64,000 nucleotides of DNA from Phallusia fumigata (Eukaryota; Chordata; Ascidiacea; Phlebobranchia; Ascidiidae), in assembly GCA_008931825.1 (NCBI GenBank), contig QXVZ01002098.1, positions 1-64,000 of the forward strand. The letters are read 5' to 3'. The notes under the pieces are model-generated. The model made no database searches. It was not told the origin of the DNA and saw only the letters and a list, made by a program, of their open reading frames with translations. Shown in pieces: positions 11,216-22,742 of the stretch (position 1 is its first letter; every line of letters starts with the position of its first letter). The position numbers and the translations under genes were made by a program.

Positions 11216-11416
11216 AAAATGAAATTTATTTTGTGTCAGTTTTAAACTTGTTATTGTGCACGGTGTTGCTGTTATGTCATTTTGTTTCAGGTCGTCGTGC
11301 GGCTTCTGTCTACTGCTTACGCAGGTTGCTCGATCGCCAACCTGTGCATTTTACTTGGAGAAAAATCGGCCTCATGAACGAAGAGGGATTCGATGAATTT
11401 AAAAGTTGACCATAAG

Positions 11417-11460
11417 TCGAGTATTGTAGGATAATGTACACTTACCCATTCTCCCCATGT
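11417..11460 (+). ncRNA. Decayed family II hairpin
   Basis: GTCGAGTATTGTAGGATAA, then GTACAC and a CCATTCTCCCCATG arm. Position and flanks match family II, but the arms pair poorly. A second decayed copy lies at 11697-11740 with core GGCACGTG. Confidence 0.4.
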
Positions 11461-11976
11461 TCAAATATTAAATATGTTGTGAACTAGGTTACATATCGCG
11501 TTAAATCTCTGGTAGTGCTTCTGCTTTGTTTCACAGAAAAAGAAAACGGAAGTAAAGTCCTCCTCTATTCAAGTGTGTCAGAACGAAGATGGTAAGCGCT
11601 TAAGATTAAATTAAGTTACTAGTTTACTGTTGGTCTAACTTATCGAATTTCTTTTATGTTAACGTACGTTTTAACGCATTTAGTTATTTTAAGTCGAGCA
11701 TGAGGAAACATTATGGAGGGCACGTGTCCTGTCTTGTGGAAGTTGACGTATCTAAAAGTGAGAAGTTGTGAACTGGGTTATATATCAGGTTAAATTTCGA
11801 ATTAGTGTTTGATTATTTTGTATCAGGTCATCGTGGTGCGGATGCTAATCAATGCTGCGATACCATACGCTGACTGCTCGACTAGAGAAATGGGGTCAAA
11901 GAAAGTTACGTAAAATCGCAAGTAAATCCAAATCAAACGATTGACTGATGTTACATTATGTTAAATTTTAGGTCGA

Positions 11977-12020
11977 GCATGCGAAGGCTGTATAACGTGC
12001 ACTTATCCTGTCTTTGCATG
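11977..12020 (+). ncRNA. Family II intronic hairpin
   Basis: GCATGCGAAGGCTG and CTGTCTTTGCATG around ATAACGTGCACTTAT. Intron donor is AAATC|GCAAGT. Confidence 0.55.
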
Positions 12021-12232
12021 TTGCAAATTTAGATCTTTTAACTAGATTACATTACTTTGAATGAATTAGTACTGCTCCTGTTTTTTTGCAGACGAAATGA
12101 AGAGTTCTCTTGTGTTCGAGTCGTTGAGCACAAAGATTAGAAGGAAAGTAGCTTCAAACTGATTTAAGTTAAGTAACCGTTTTCGTTTTTGTTTCTGCCT
12201 AATTACTGTCAAACATAAATTGCACGCGTGGG

Positions 12233-13285
12233 TAAAATTTAATTAACAATTATTCTCATGTATAATCATACGATCATAACGTTTCGGCTTTAGCTTTAGC
12301 AAACCTAACACACGGAAGCAATCTGTTCCATGTGCAATAACATTACGTTAACTTTTATGGGTCCGCTTTCTGAAGAGGTCACATTTTGTTTTCACTTTTT
12401 ATTCTTTTTTTACCATGCAGCTTGTCCATGCCGTTTTGCCACGAAATGTTTGATGGATTTGGATAAAACTTTCACAATTGGTAGATATGATGATGCAGTT
12501 GTGTCATCGTTACGTAAAATCGCAAGTAAATCCAAATCAAACGATTGACTGGTGTTACTATATGTTAGATTTTAGGTCGAGCATGCGAAGACAGTATAAC
12601 GTGCACTTATCCTGTCTTTGCATGTTGCAAATTTAGATCTTTTAACTAGATTACATTACTTTGAATGAATTAGTACTGCGCCTGTTTTTTTGTAGACGAA
12701 ATGAAGAGTTCTCTTGTGTTCGAGTCGTTTAGCACCAAGATTGAAACGATAGTGGCTTCAAACTGATTTAAGTTAAGTAACCGTTTTTGTTTTTGTCTAA
12801 TTACTGTCAAACATAAATTGCACGCGTAGGTAAAATTTAATTAGAAATTATTCTCATGTATAATCATGCGATCATAACGTTACGGCCTTAGCTTTAGCCA
12901 ACCTAACACACGGAAGCAACTTTTTTCATGTGCAATAACATTACATTAACTTTTGTGGGTCCGCTTTCTGAAGACGTCAGATTTTGTTTTCACTTCATNT
13001 AAAATTTAATTAACAATTATTCTCATGTATAATCATACGATCATAACGTTTCGGCTTTAGCTTTAGCAAACCTAACACACGGAAGCAATCTGTTCCATGT
13101 GCAATAACATTACGTTAACTTTTATGGGTCCGCTTTCTGAAGAGGTCACATTTTGTTTTCACTTTTTATTCTTTTTTTACCATGCAGCTTGTCCATGCCG
13201 TTTTGCCACGAAATGTTTGATGGATTTGGATAAAACTTTCACAATTGGTAGATATGATGATGCAGTTGTGTCATCTATTTCGTAA
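12233..13285 (+). repeat. Tandem copies around an assembly join
   Basis: Bases 12233-12509 recur without visible change at 13000-13276, directly after the N at 12999. Between them is a genuine, slightly diverged copy (12796-12998). The third copy is probably an unmerged overlap and should not be counted as a unit. Confidence 0.65.
12581..12624 (+). ncRNA. Family II intronic hairpin
   Basis: GCATGCGAAGACAG and CTGTCTTTGCATG around ATAACGTGCACTTAT. The copy at 11977 lies about 600 bp upstream in a near-identical unit, showing recent tandem duplication. Confidence 0.6.
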
Positions 13286-14400
13286 CCCCGTAAGCCCCGA
13301 GTAAATGTTTTTAAACGTTGTGCATGCAAACACCACATTTGTGTGATAATAGGGTTACATAAGTGAAAATAAAATTAGGTTGGTTAAAATATGAACCAAC
13401 TGTCCAAGTCAAATCGAATTTCAGTGGGTGGTGGTTCAAGTGTTTTGTGGCTCCCCCAAGTGATGATTGGCATGGAATTTTATTAGATTTTCGTTTGGGC
13501 CATTGTGGTGTATCGATTTCTTTATTTGACCTCAGCTTCATCCGTTACCCCACCAGCCCCCCAAAATGTTTTAAATTATGAAACGATATCTGAATTACCT
13601 GGACTTTGGACTGTTTGTTCAACATGCCATAGTGGTAAAATAATTGTTTGTTACCCCGCACCGCGTTGTGAACTAGGTGTTGCGTATAGTACTGCTTCTG
13701 CTTTGTTTTGCAGGAAAAGAAACGAAAGCAGAGTAATCGTGTTTCACGTGCGACAGAACTAAGATCAAAAGCACTTTGGTGTTGCAATATTTATTCGCGC
13801 AGGTATATTGTTTTGCTTTGGTTGGGTGAACTGGGTGTCAAATATGTCGAAAAACTCTGTACCATGCTAACAATATATACCGAAATATGTACAATTAGTT
13901 CTATACGACTATTTTCGTTTTGTTGATTTTGCTTCAGATTTTCAACATAATTTACAACGGCGGAAGCGTGATACAAAACGTGTCCACAGGAACAAACTGC
14001 TCAATGTAAGTGAACTGACAAATTATATTAGGCGGGTGTTTAATCAAGTTAGGCAGAATACAACGGAAAAATTGAAAAGACAAATCAGTATTGTGTACGC
14101 TGGTAAAAAATCTATACGTGTAGTTCTTTATCACAAGCAACTAGTACAGGAAAAAAGAATATTTTTGGCGTTTTTGTGATGCTAAATTTGGTGAACACTT
14201 TCCTGGTGCTGTTCCGAATAGTGAGCATGGATTGTTCGTAATGATTTGCCTGTTGCTCTTACTATTTTGCATGTCACGTATGTTGCGTTGACTATTCGGT
14301 TGTCAGCATCGGAAAAAGTGACCACAACATTAACGTGTTTTCCAAGAATAAACGTTTAGCTACGAAAGTAAGCCTGATCAGTAAACTTAAGACTTAACTG
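13286..14400 (+). other. Mixed repeat remnants, no gene
   Basis: Bases 13286-13560 belong to an interspersed repeat also seen at 24.48 and 55.2 kb (GTGGTTCAAGT, CATGCAAACACCACA-type blocks). A CTTTGTTTTGCAG acceptor near 13713 and a GTAAGT-like donor near 14006 suggest host exons, but the pattern is too eroded to place them with confidence. Blocks near 14200-14340 recur at 17.5, 18.8 and 28.05 kb. Confidence 0.35.
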
Positions 14401-14531
14401 TGCAGAAACAATGCCATCAACCATCAGTCAGCTTAATTGCCATTTTCGAATTTTGCCACGCATAGGAAATCCTAAACGTAATATTAAGCCTAATGCTCGA
14501 ACTCGAATGCTGCGTTGCAGTTTTGTTGCAG

Positions 14532-14642
14532 ATTTCTGTCCAACACCTTTCCGAATTATCAACGGGTTTGAAATACCTGCAGCAGCAAAAGCAATAGAGA
14601 AATCTGGAACACGAACGTTATTCGAAGCAACACACACTAAAT
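14532..14642 (+). ncRNA. Host exon, family E
   Basis: Acceptor TTTTGTTGCAG and donor AAAT|GTAAGC. Shares AGCAAAAGCAATAGAGAA-TCTGG with exons at about 19.06, 20.98 and 28.41 kb (plus) and with 47808-47928, 60679-60784 and 63755-63853 (minus). The frame is open in this copy but not in the others, arguing against coding. Confidence 0.5.
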
Positions 14643-15123
14643 GTAAGCACTTCTCTCGTCTTCGCATGATGACATATTAATACCATTTGTAATCAGATTA
14701 CATTGGCTTGACATTCTTTGCACTGTACGTGTATTTTTTCGCAGGAGACGAGACTAAAAAAGTTATCAGAGTTATCATACGGCCATAATGTTTCAGCTGC
14801 GTTGGCCAACCTAACATAGGATAAATGTTTCGGCTTTAGCTACGTCAAATGCTTCTGCTTTGTTTCGCAGAAAAAGAAAATTTAAATAGAGTATCCGGTC
14901 TTTGCAAGTTGACAAACTTAAAGGTGAGGTGTTGTAAAACTGAGATATTTGTCTGGTTTAAGTTCTTTTTAAATTTCCAGTGCTGTGATACTACCCGTCG
15001 ACTGCTTAACCGCCGCAAGGACATTCAAACTGGAGAAACGTAGACAAAAATATTTACGCAAATCAGGCAAGTAAATCTAACTACATGATTGGCTGGTATT
15101 AAGTTATGTTAGATTTAAAAGCC

Positions 15124-15160
15124 AGCATGTGAAGACAGTATAACACCCTGTCGTCGCATG
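15124..15160 (+). ncRNA. Family II hairpin that lost its apex
   Basis: GCATGTGAAGACAGTATAAC passes directly to ACCCTGTCGTCGCATG: about eight bases including GTGCAC are missing while both arms remain. Confidence 0.5.
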
Positions 15161-15349
15161 TTAACCTTCAACTAGACCTTTATCTGAATTCCTAGTTTTT
15201 GTTTAGCAGAAGGCCTGGAAAGAGTTCCTGTGTACGAAGATGGAAAGGACAGTGGCTTCAAACTGATTTAATTTGAGTAATCGGATTTTCGTTTTTTGTC
15301 TCTGCCTAATTATTGTCAGACATATACTGATGGCGTTTGTTTGTTTCAG

Positions 15350-15478
15350 TGGACTGTGTTTCTGCGTCAGGAGAAGGGGCGTTTGTAAACTGGCTGGAAC
15401 ACAACCTCAGCGTCGACTCGATTGGGGAGCGTTGGATTGTTCATGTCGATGTGGGATGAATGCAGTTGGATTTTTGTG
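15350..15478 (+). ncRNA. Host exon, pre-promoter family
   Basis: Acceptor TTTGTTTCAG and donor GTG|GTAAGC. Related sequence lies on the minus strand at about 62.99-63.18 and 52.43-52.62 kb, upstream of P6 and P4 respectively, so this exon appears to close the preceding cassette. Confidence 0.45.
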
Positions 15479-15619
15479 GTAAGCAACACAAAAAATTTTT
15501 GCCAACGGTTTTGTTTCGCCTATTACTACACTTTCGTTCAAAAATCTTCGAAATTTGATCTTGTAGCTAAATTAGAATTTGCAGAATTAAAACACTTGTG
15601 ACTCAGAAATGAAAAAAAA

Positions 15620-15760
15620 CTTTAGCTTCCGGCAAGCACTGTGGTGTGAAAAGTGGCAGTCAAATTACATTACGTCACGCCAATTCGAAAGAACACACCT
15701 GTGACGTTTCGAAAGCAAGTGTTTTGATTGGTCGAGAAGGCAAAGAAAAAAGCGAAGGGG
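15620..15760 (+). promoter_or_regulatory. Promoter-like CCAAT cluster P2, shortened
   Basis: Retains CCAAT at 15680 and ATTGG at 15727 with TACGTCACGCCAATTCGA and GTGACGTTTCGAAAG, but the middle of the P1 arrangement is missing. The first exon downstream ends at the donor CAG|GTGACT (15845). Confidence 0.55.
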
Positions 15761-15874
15761 CATAGACGGGGTGCGTGTCTCGTGTCGTGTCGAAGGTATT
15801 GAAGGGTACACGGCCCAAAAGAGTCACCAGCGGAAAACAGACAGGTGACTTTACTATTGTAAACGAACTTTTTC

Positions 15875-15928
15875 GGTGTTGATGAAAAAGTACACCAGGG
15901 TGCACACTGGTTCTTTCGAATCAATACC
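15875..15928 (+). ncRNA. Family I intronic hairpin
   Basis: GGTGTTGATGAAAAAGTACA then CCAGGGTGCACACTGG and TTCTTTCGAATCAATACC. The upper stem has changed (CCAG and CTGG pair fully) and the base still pairs (GGTGTTGAT with ATCAATACC), showing paired drift from the copy at 9592. Confidence 0.65.
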
Positions 15929-16101
15929 AAAATGTAATTTGTTTTTATGTAATTTTGAAGCACGTAATATTGTGCACGGTGCTGCTGTTCGATCATTTGT
16001 ATTTAGGTCATCGTGCGGCTTCTGTTCACTGCATCCGTAGATTGCTTGACCGCCGAACGTGCATTTTACCTGGAGAAAAATCATCCTTACGAACGAAAAG
16101 G

Positions 16102-16563
16102 GGTTCGAAGGACTTTGCAGAAAACAGGCAAGTAAAAGCTGATTCAATTCAACTAGTTTTACGGGATTAAGGGAAGACAGTATAACGTGCACTTATTCTG
16201 TCTTCCCATGCTCACATATTCAAATATGTTGTGAACTAGGTTACATAAATTTCTGGTAGTTCTCCTGCTTTGTTTTGCAGAAAAAGAAAACGGAAATTCC
16301 TCCAGTAGTCTTGTGCGACAGAACGAAGGTTNAGGGGTTCGAAGGACTTTACAGAAAACAGGCAAGTAAAAGTTGATTCAATTCAACTAGTTTTACGGGA
16401 TTAAGGGAAGACAGTATAACGTGCACTTATTCTGTCTTCCCATGCTCACATATTCAAATATGTTGTGAACTAGGTTACATAAATTTCTGGTAGTTCTCCT
16501 GCTTTGTTTTGCAGAAAAAGAAAACGGAAATTCCTCCAGTAGTCTTGTGCGACAGAACGAAGG
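16102..16563 (+). repeat. Duplicate pair across the N at 16332
   Basis: Bases 16102-16331 and 16333-16563 differ at only a couple of sites, including the hairpin at 16171 and its copy at 16405. Treat as an unmerged overlap or two haplotypes. Confidence 0.7.
16171..16207 (+). ncRNA. Family II hairpin, fully paired arms
   Basis: GGGAAGACAG and CTGTCTTCCC pair over ten of ten positions, where most copies have a G-G mismatch. ATAA-TTAT and CGTGCAC follow. The copy at 16405-16441 is probably an assembly duplicate. Confidence 0.65.
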
Positions 16564-16942
16564 TTGGTAGGTAAGCATAAAGTTTTCCTTTAATGCTATT
16601 CCATCATCGCACATTGCAATGTGTCGCTACAACAACACTGGTTTTGCTATATAGGCCACACATACCGTATAAATGTCTAAAACGTACTACTACCATGTGC
16701 AACATGGAACTTTACAGAACACGGACAAAGAAAGTTGATCCAACAAAGTTGATCCGGCATTTTGTGAAAGGTGAGGTGTAATATCGCGTTCATTTCCTTT
16801 TAAATTTCTGTTTCATCATTTTGTTTCAGGTTTCGTTGTGTGGCTTGCTCGACTGCCGATTTCAACTAAAGAAAGTGGTCAAAGAAATTTATGTAAAACC
16901 GGTGAGTAAATATAACTTGATTGTCTGGTGTTACGTAAGTCC

Positions 16943-16990
16943 AGCATGTCAAGACAAAATAACGTGAATTTATCCAGTTTTCCAAAATGA
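16943..16990 (+). ncRNA. Decayed family II hairpin
   Basis: GCATGTCAAGACAAAATAAC, core GTGAAT, then TTATCCAGTTTTCC. Palindrome and arms are both eroded. Confidence 0.4.
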
Positions 16991-17194
16991 CAAATTGGAC
17001 CTTCAAGTCTGTATTTTTTCGCAGGGAGAAGAAATGGTTTTTCTACCAGAACTTCGGAGCATGCAATCTGGAGGACCACTATTGCATGTAGAACATCGAA
17101 AAGCTTAGGTAATTAACTGTGGACAACTACTTAACCGGTTTGATCTAGGAAGCCTAAATTAAAATATGTACGCTCTAGAACAAATTTGATTGTT

Positions 17195-17228
17195 GAAGGT
17201 TAATTAGGGTGCACCCTGTTTAGACTTC
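17195..17228 (+). ncRNA. Family III intronic hairpin
   Basis: GAAGGTTAATTA and CTGTTTAGACTTC around the perfect palindrome GGGTGCACCC. Next exon is 17304-17395. Confidence 0.6.
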
Positions 17229-18407
17229 GTGACATAATTTTGCGCTGTGCTTCACAAGTGAGAGAAAATTTGCAGTTTTTTGTCTCTGATATTTTTGTTT
17301 CAGGCACTTGGGTCTTGTTATTGTCGAGGAAACGGTGGATTGGAGAGAAGGCCAATTTCGTGTTAAGATTGTGGGAATCCTAGACTCCTAAAAAGGTTAG
17401 GTGTTTGACAAGATACCAAGCATTAAACGCACATAAATTGGATTAATTTAATACAATATTAAATATAATTTGGTAAACACTTTCCTGTTGCTGCGACGAA
17501 TAGCGAGCCCGGTGTTGATTTTTGCATGATAATTTTCATGTTGCACCTGCTATTTTGTTTGTCACGTGTGTTCCGTTGAACATTCGGTTTTCAGCATCGC
17601 TGGAAGTGTCATATCAGACTATTATTAAATTCCCCCAAGCAAAACCGTTTAAATTACAAAAGTCTGGAAATGGTAAAAAACCAGGTGTTAAATATGAAGT
17701 AAAGATAAGCATAAGCAATACTAACATATTAATCTTAAATGTATCTACTGTGTTAAAAATCTGGAATATCAAAAGAATTGGAATAGCTGCACTTACAGAA
17801 GCAATGGAGGATTCTTGTTGTTATTCATCAACCACACGCCAAACGTGAGTAAACAAAATGACCTATGACTACTTGACTTGTAACAAAATGTAACGGATAA
17901 CTTGAAATGCATTTGGGCTACACTGCTTCAGGTCCTCATCGCAGGGCTACACTGGAACACTGACCATACGGAAGATGGTCCTGGTGAAATTCTATGACAC
18001 AAAACAGGCAAGTGAATTCACTTATCCTGTTTTTCCCAATTTGGCACATTTAAATGTGTAGCGAACTAGATTACCTATTGCGTTGAATTCCCGGTGCTGA
18101 TTTTTTTAGATTCGCTACAAACGAAACGGAAGACGAGCCCCCGTCTACTCGAGCACAACAGAACAGTAAACTTGTTGAATGCCCCCATTTTGATACGTTA
18201 ACATTTCTAGCAATGCGCTATAACGCGATATTATCAATTTGGCTTTTGCTGTATCACACATATCGTTCTATTGATGAAACATACCGCCACCAGAACAGAA
18301 ACATCGTACGTACATTCGAAGAGGGATCGGGTGAAATTCCAAACTGCAACGTGGAACAGAAAACAACTAAAACCTGAGTATATTTAACTAACCTGTAAAT
18401 TGTTTTA

Positions 18408-18465
18408 TGTCGACAATGGGAAGACAGTATAACGTGCACTTGTTCTGTCTTCGCATGTCGACATA
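18408..18465 (+). ncRNA. Family II hairpin, longest stem
   Basis: A 58 nt stem-loop: outer ATGTCGAC and GTCGACAT pair perfectly (8 bp), then ATG-CAT, a G-G mismatch, GAAGACAG and CTGTCTTC (8 bp), ATAA with TTGT, and apex CGTGCAC. One A is bulged. About 23 pairs make it the most precursor-like member of family II. Confidence 0.7.
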
Positions 18466-19199
18466 TTTAACACATGCCGCAAAAAATTCTCATTATTGCT
18501 TGTCTGCTATGTTTTGCAGAAGCGTTTTCGTGTATTTGGGTACGAGGGAATAAGTTGGAAAGAATAGAATATTTTCGTTTGACACAAGAGAAATTCAAGA
18601 CATAATGTCGACAACAAACGTTTTAGAGGCGTGTTCAAAAAGATTCGATTTGAACCAGCGTTTCAGGGGGATATAACCCCGAAATGTAAGTAAACTAAAC
18701 TTATCATTGTTCACGCTGTTAAGACGTCACGCTTTTCGAATAGTTGACTATGTATTAATTTGTATAATACGCGATTAAACATTTTTCTGTTGCTGCGACG
18801 AATAGCGATCCCGGTGTTGATTTTTGCATGTTGCACCTGCTAATTTTGCTTGTCACGTGTGTTACATTGAACATTCGATTGTCGTCATCGGTAAAAATGC
18901 ACACATCGAAATAAAACTGTAGGTCAGCAAACTAAGTGTTAAATACGAAGCAAAACTAGCAGAAGCAAGACTAACCGCATTTACTGTAATGGAATGCGCG
19001 AGGACCTTACACCTTAGAATGTAGCCTACATTAGAATGCTGTTGTTATTTTTGTTGCAGATTTGTATCTTAAAGATGGATTCGGAATATCAAACGGATTG
19101 GAAAAGCTGCACTAACAAAAGCAATGGAGAATCTGGTTGATGTACATCATCGTGCATCAAGTGCCAAAGGAAGGTAAATAGTCATGTTCGTGTGCTTAG

Positions 19200-19735
19200 A
19201 CACCTTTTATAAAGGTTGCCCTTCATGAAGGGTAAATTTTTTCATTTTTTAATGTTTAGGCTTCGAAACCGGTATATTCCCTGTAAATTCGCAAAACGAT
19301 TTTTTAGACTGTTAGATTGTTACGATTGTTTGGTCCCAAGGGTGACTTTTTTTACAAAACAATTGCGAAAATATTTTGTCTTTTACTCCCGTTTTAAGGT
19401 TGGTTAGAAGTTCAAAACCGCCTTAAGCACTACTATACCTGTATACTCCGTAAAAAATCGAAAATAACAGCCCTTTCCTCTTTTTAACACCCTAAAACGA
19501 CATAAAGAGCAAGGCTATTTTCCTTAGTATTTTTTACAAACCCGTTTTGGGTTTCGTTAGAAGTTAAAACCGCCTCAAGCGCACCGAAATAGCAACGAAC
19601 TGACACATTTTTTCCAAAACCAACAAAATGATCAAGGCCATAGCTTTGGTGTTTTTTACGTAAATTCGCAAAATTATTATGTCTTCGAGATGCTTCGGGT
19701 TTTTCTGCGATTTCCACGCTCCTGTAAAAACATTT
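19200..19735 (+). repeat. Degenerate repeat upstream of P3
   Basis: Units with CGAAAATATTTTGTCTT, GTTAGAAGTTAAAACCGCCT and CAAAATGA-CAAGG correspond to the tract at 7.55-9.10 kb, in the same position relative to a promoter cluster. Confidence 0.45.
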
Positions 19736-19767
19736 TAGAAACTCTATTGCACAACCTGAAATCTCCC

Positions 19768-20030
19768 CCCAGCTTCTGGCAAGTATGTGATGTCACAAGC
19801 GCAAATCCAAACAACACCGTCACGCCTATTCGACCACCAAGTTTTTAGGCGCCCCTCGCAGCAAATCAAACTGCTCCAAACGCAATTCCCCAATTGATGC
19901 AATCAGTCAGCAACTGGACGGTTGAAAAGCGCTTTTGGGGCGTTTTTAAAGCTAGCGCTTTGATTGTTCTAGAAGAATAAAGAAAAAAGAAAAAGGCGAA
20001 CTCGCTTAGTTTTGATGCGCGCGATGCGTT
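19768..20030 (+). promoter_or_regulatory. Promoter-like cluster P3, CCAAT boxes eroded
   Basis: Aligned with P1 over AGCTTCTGGCAAG-ATGTGATGTCACAAGCGC and the GTTGAAAAGCGC region, but most CCAAT boxes are mutated (AAATCCAA, CTATTCGA). A family I intron with hairpin follows, so the cassette may still be driven from elsewhere. Confidence 0.45.
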
Positions 20031-20346
20031 ATTCTTCTTTTGCAACTCGTGTCGAAGGTTGTGAAGGGTGGCACAGTCCTAAGACGAATAATTTCATGTT
20101 TGCTTCTGGACCTATACCGAAATGTAAATTGTTGTTTTGTAAGTTTTGACATCCTGTTTGATGCAACAGTACTGCTGTTAGAATTTTTTATTTAAGATTC
20201 TCGTGCGACATTAATTTATGTTTTTAGACTACCCACTGATTGGTCGACCACCGCCTCGACATATAAACTGGGGAAACGTTATTTAACGTAAAACAGGCAA
20301 GTAGATTTTAAATTCCACGTAAACCTTATCATCAACTGGTATAGCT

Positions 20347-20381
20347 AGAAGCAAACCAAGGGTGCACACTGGTTTGCTTCT
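20347..20381 (+). ncRNA. Family I hairpin, short perfect stem
   Basis: AGAAGCAAACCA pairs with TGGTTTGCTTCT without a mismatch around AGGGTGCACAC. The arms differ from the 9592 copy yet pair better. The outer TCGATA arm is not seen here. Confidence 0.6.
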
Positions 20382-20662
20382 GGACCTTTATTAAAATGTG
20401 ATTTGTGGTTGTGTGAGTTTGGACACCTTATAAAGCGCACAGTACTGCTGTTGGGTCGTTTTGCTTATAGGCACTCTCACGGCTTTTTCTGTTAACTGCA
20501 ACCATATGCTGCTTGACGGCCAGTGGGACATTTGAACTGGAACATTGTTGAATAGAAGATGACCTTAGTACAATTCCTTAATTTGCAACAAAAGGCTATG
20601 CACGAAACAGGTGTGAAAGTTGGTCTTATAATGAGCATTAAATACAATAAGTTTCAGGCAGA

Positions 20663-20705
20663 GCATGGGAATACAGTATAACGTGCACTTATCCTGTCTT
20701 CCCGT
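20663..20705 (+). ncRNA. Family II intronic hairpin
   Basis: GCATGGGAATACAG and CTGTCTTCCCGT around ATAACGTGCACTTAT, one internal mismatch. Confidence 0.55.
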
Positions 20706-21089
20706 TGTGAAATAGGATGGAGATTATTTCGAATTCCTGGTGCTGTTTCTTTTTTGTTTCGCAGAACAGTTCCGTGTTCGAGAGAAAAAGATGAAAAGAA
20801 GTTGAGATTGCTCGACGTTCACTGACGTCATGACGTAATTACCGCCAAACATGCGCCTCCGGTAAGTGCAATGGTTTAAAAAATATTTTAATACTTTATT
20901 GGAATGGAACGTTACACCTTATATTTTGATAAGGCTCGCGCATTAAACTTCAATGCTGTTGATATTATTATTGCAGATGCGTTTTTCAAATACGGTTCCA
21001 GGATATCAAACGGGTTGGAAAATCTGCACTAACAAAAGCAGTGGAGGAACCTGGTTGATATCGCGTCATTGTGACATGACAAACGTAAG

Positions 21090-22400
21090 CAAACACCCAT
21101 GTTTTATGTACTTCGATAACTTTTATTAAGGGTTCGATACCATGAAGGCGTCCCATTGTTTTCTCCTGTTTTTTTTTCTTTTTTTCTGTCTAACCCCGAT
21201 TTGTCCCCATCGTTTAGTTACAAAAGACGTTTCAGTTTCTTTGAATTTGCACACATGATAAATAAGTATCTAAATTTATGCACTGTAATTTTTGCTCTGG
21301 TTGACCCATTGATTTACCAACAGGCTCAAAAACATTTTAAACAGCAATATTTAATAAAGTAAGTCACCTATACCTTTAAAGTATTTTGGGACTTTGGATT
21401 CACCCATTTTTACCTTTTGAACCAAAAAACTTTTTTTTGTTTACATGCCCTTCAATTCATTTAAAGTATCAAAATGTATTGAAACTTTGAAATGTAGATT
21501 ACTGTTTAGTATGATTATATACGTGTTTATATGCTGACTGTTCTGTCCCTAACGCAAATGCAAACGACGCGACGCGAAGGGAGTGATTGAAGGGTATACG
21601 ACCCAAGTGGCTTAGCGCTTCGCAGTTGGTATCGGACTACTACTTTACTTTCCGGCGTTTATTCGAGGGGGCCAGGCGGGAGTTTCGCTGATTAAAATCA
21701 AGCTGTAAATGCGCAGTGGTTACCTCGCTCAGTTTTTGCGTTTTTGTCCCCTCGTTTGTTTTTCTCTAATTAGGGATCGGCCAAGTGGGCGTTTCGCTGA
21801 CTTATATCAAGCAGTAAATAGAGGACAGTGCGCCGCAGCCCAGCGGTTGATATTATTTCACTTTTTGACGTATAAAATTTCTCTTGCTGCTTGGCAGCTT
21901 TTCAATTTGTGAAAATCAAGCTTTGGTTGTGCAATGTTAGTCGAAATGCGTTTGCTACATCACGGTGCAAAATACGGTGATTTACATCAACTCTCCACCT
22001 ATTTAAAGTAGTTCTGTCAATTTATAAGTTATATTTGGTCAGTCAAAGGGCGAAAGGTTGTTGAGTAAACAGCACATCACTGAAACGCGTTAAAAATGGT
22101 CGTTTAGAATTGTAGTCCTGTTTGCGGCAGGTCAACGTATTTGCTAATGTCTGCAGCAATTTTATTCATTCGTTTTTAATTTTTATTCCCGCTACTTCGC
22201 AGCCGTATGGTCGGTATAGATAGACCATTACTATATAGTTGTGTGTATCGTAAACGCCACACAGGTAATAAGGAGAACGACGCCTTTCTAGTTTTCGGTG
22301 TTCTTATTTAAGTCAGTATATTATGCATTTTGTTCATGTTTTGTTGCATTGTTTAATAGGAAATGTATTGAGACGGCCTAGAAGGAAGCGAAATTGAGTA
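21090..22400 (+). other. No hairpin unit; unclassified repeats
   Basis: Contains blocks shared with 23.06-23.29, 26.14-26.23 kb and, on the minus strand, 48.7-49.4 kb (CGTTTGCTACATC, TCAAAGGGCGAAA, GCACATCACTGAAACGCG). A GAAGGGTATACGACCCAAG stretch near 21590 resembles the first-exon region after P2. No gene is supported. Confidence 0.35.
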
Positions 22401-22426
22401 ACAGGGGTACGCTTGACCGCCCCTGT
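22401..22426 (+). ncRNA. Family IV hairpin remnant
   Basis: ACAGGGG and CCCCTGT arms are intact, but the middle reads TACGCTTGACCG: the GTGCAC core is gone. Confidence 0.4.
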
Positions 22427-22711
22427 ATTTTAGGTACATTAACTTATATGCATCATCATATTTCTGTAACTTGGATGCAAAGTTAAATACAGAGATCGTT
22501 ACTTTTAACGTTGACACTTCTGTGTCTTTCTTGCAGACTTTCAGACCAGCATCTCTTTCCAGGACTATTATTGCATGTAGAACTGCTCGGACGTCGTATT
22601 TCCCAACAGGTATTAAACTGCGGTCAGGCCCATTACAGGTTTCATCTATCCAGCTAAATTTGAAAAATTGGTATGTTTGGCATGAATATCTTTTTCAAAA
22701 TTCCATCGCTA

Positions 22712-22742
22712 AAGGCTAACCAGAGTGCACACTGTTTAGCCG
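22712..22742 (+). ncRNA. Family III intronic hairpin
   Basis: AAGGCTAACCAG and CTGTTTAGCC around AGTGCACA. Confidence 0.55.

Larger units (their letters stand above)
9470..15500 (+). ncRNA. Cassette 1: spliced non-coding host transcript with family I and II hairpins
   Basis: Proposed exons from splice signals: first exon ending 9553; 9719-9821; 9991-10052; 10099-10182; one starting 10363; 11292-about 11405; 11537-11591; 11827-11917; one starting 12092; 14532-14642; 14871-14923; 14981-15066; one starting 15210; 15350-15478. Many donors are GC (AG|GCAAGTAAA at 9822, 10183 and 15067) and acceptors are TTTGTTTCAG or TTTCGCAG. Exons recur as families (GCTCGACTGCCG-type, AAAAAGAAAACGGA-type, GGAAAGGACAGTGGCTTC-type) but no shared reading frame survives the indels, so I take them as non-coding. 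Hairpins sit inside the introns. Connectivity between exons is inferred. The part after 12999 follows an assembly join. Confidence 0.5.
15760..19200 (+). ncRNA. Cassette 2: spliced non-coding host transcript
   Basis: Exons inferred from splice signals: first exon to 15844; 16007-16127 (GC donor); one starting 16281; 16830-16901; 17304-17395; further weak ones near 17.93-18.00 (GC donor AACAG|GCAAGT), 18.52 and 19.06 kb. Hairpins of families I, II, III and II lie in the introns in that order. The segment after 16332 duplicates the one before it across an N. Confidence 0.45.

Noticed and set aside
17522-17848. 108-codon plus frame
   Set aside because: It spans parts of repeated blocks and a family E-like exon, and sister copies of the same blocks are not open.
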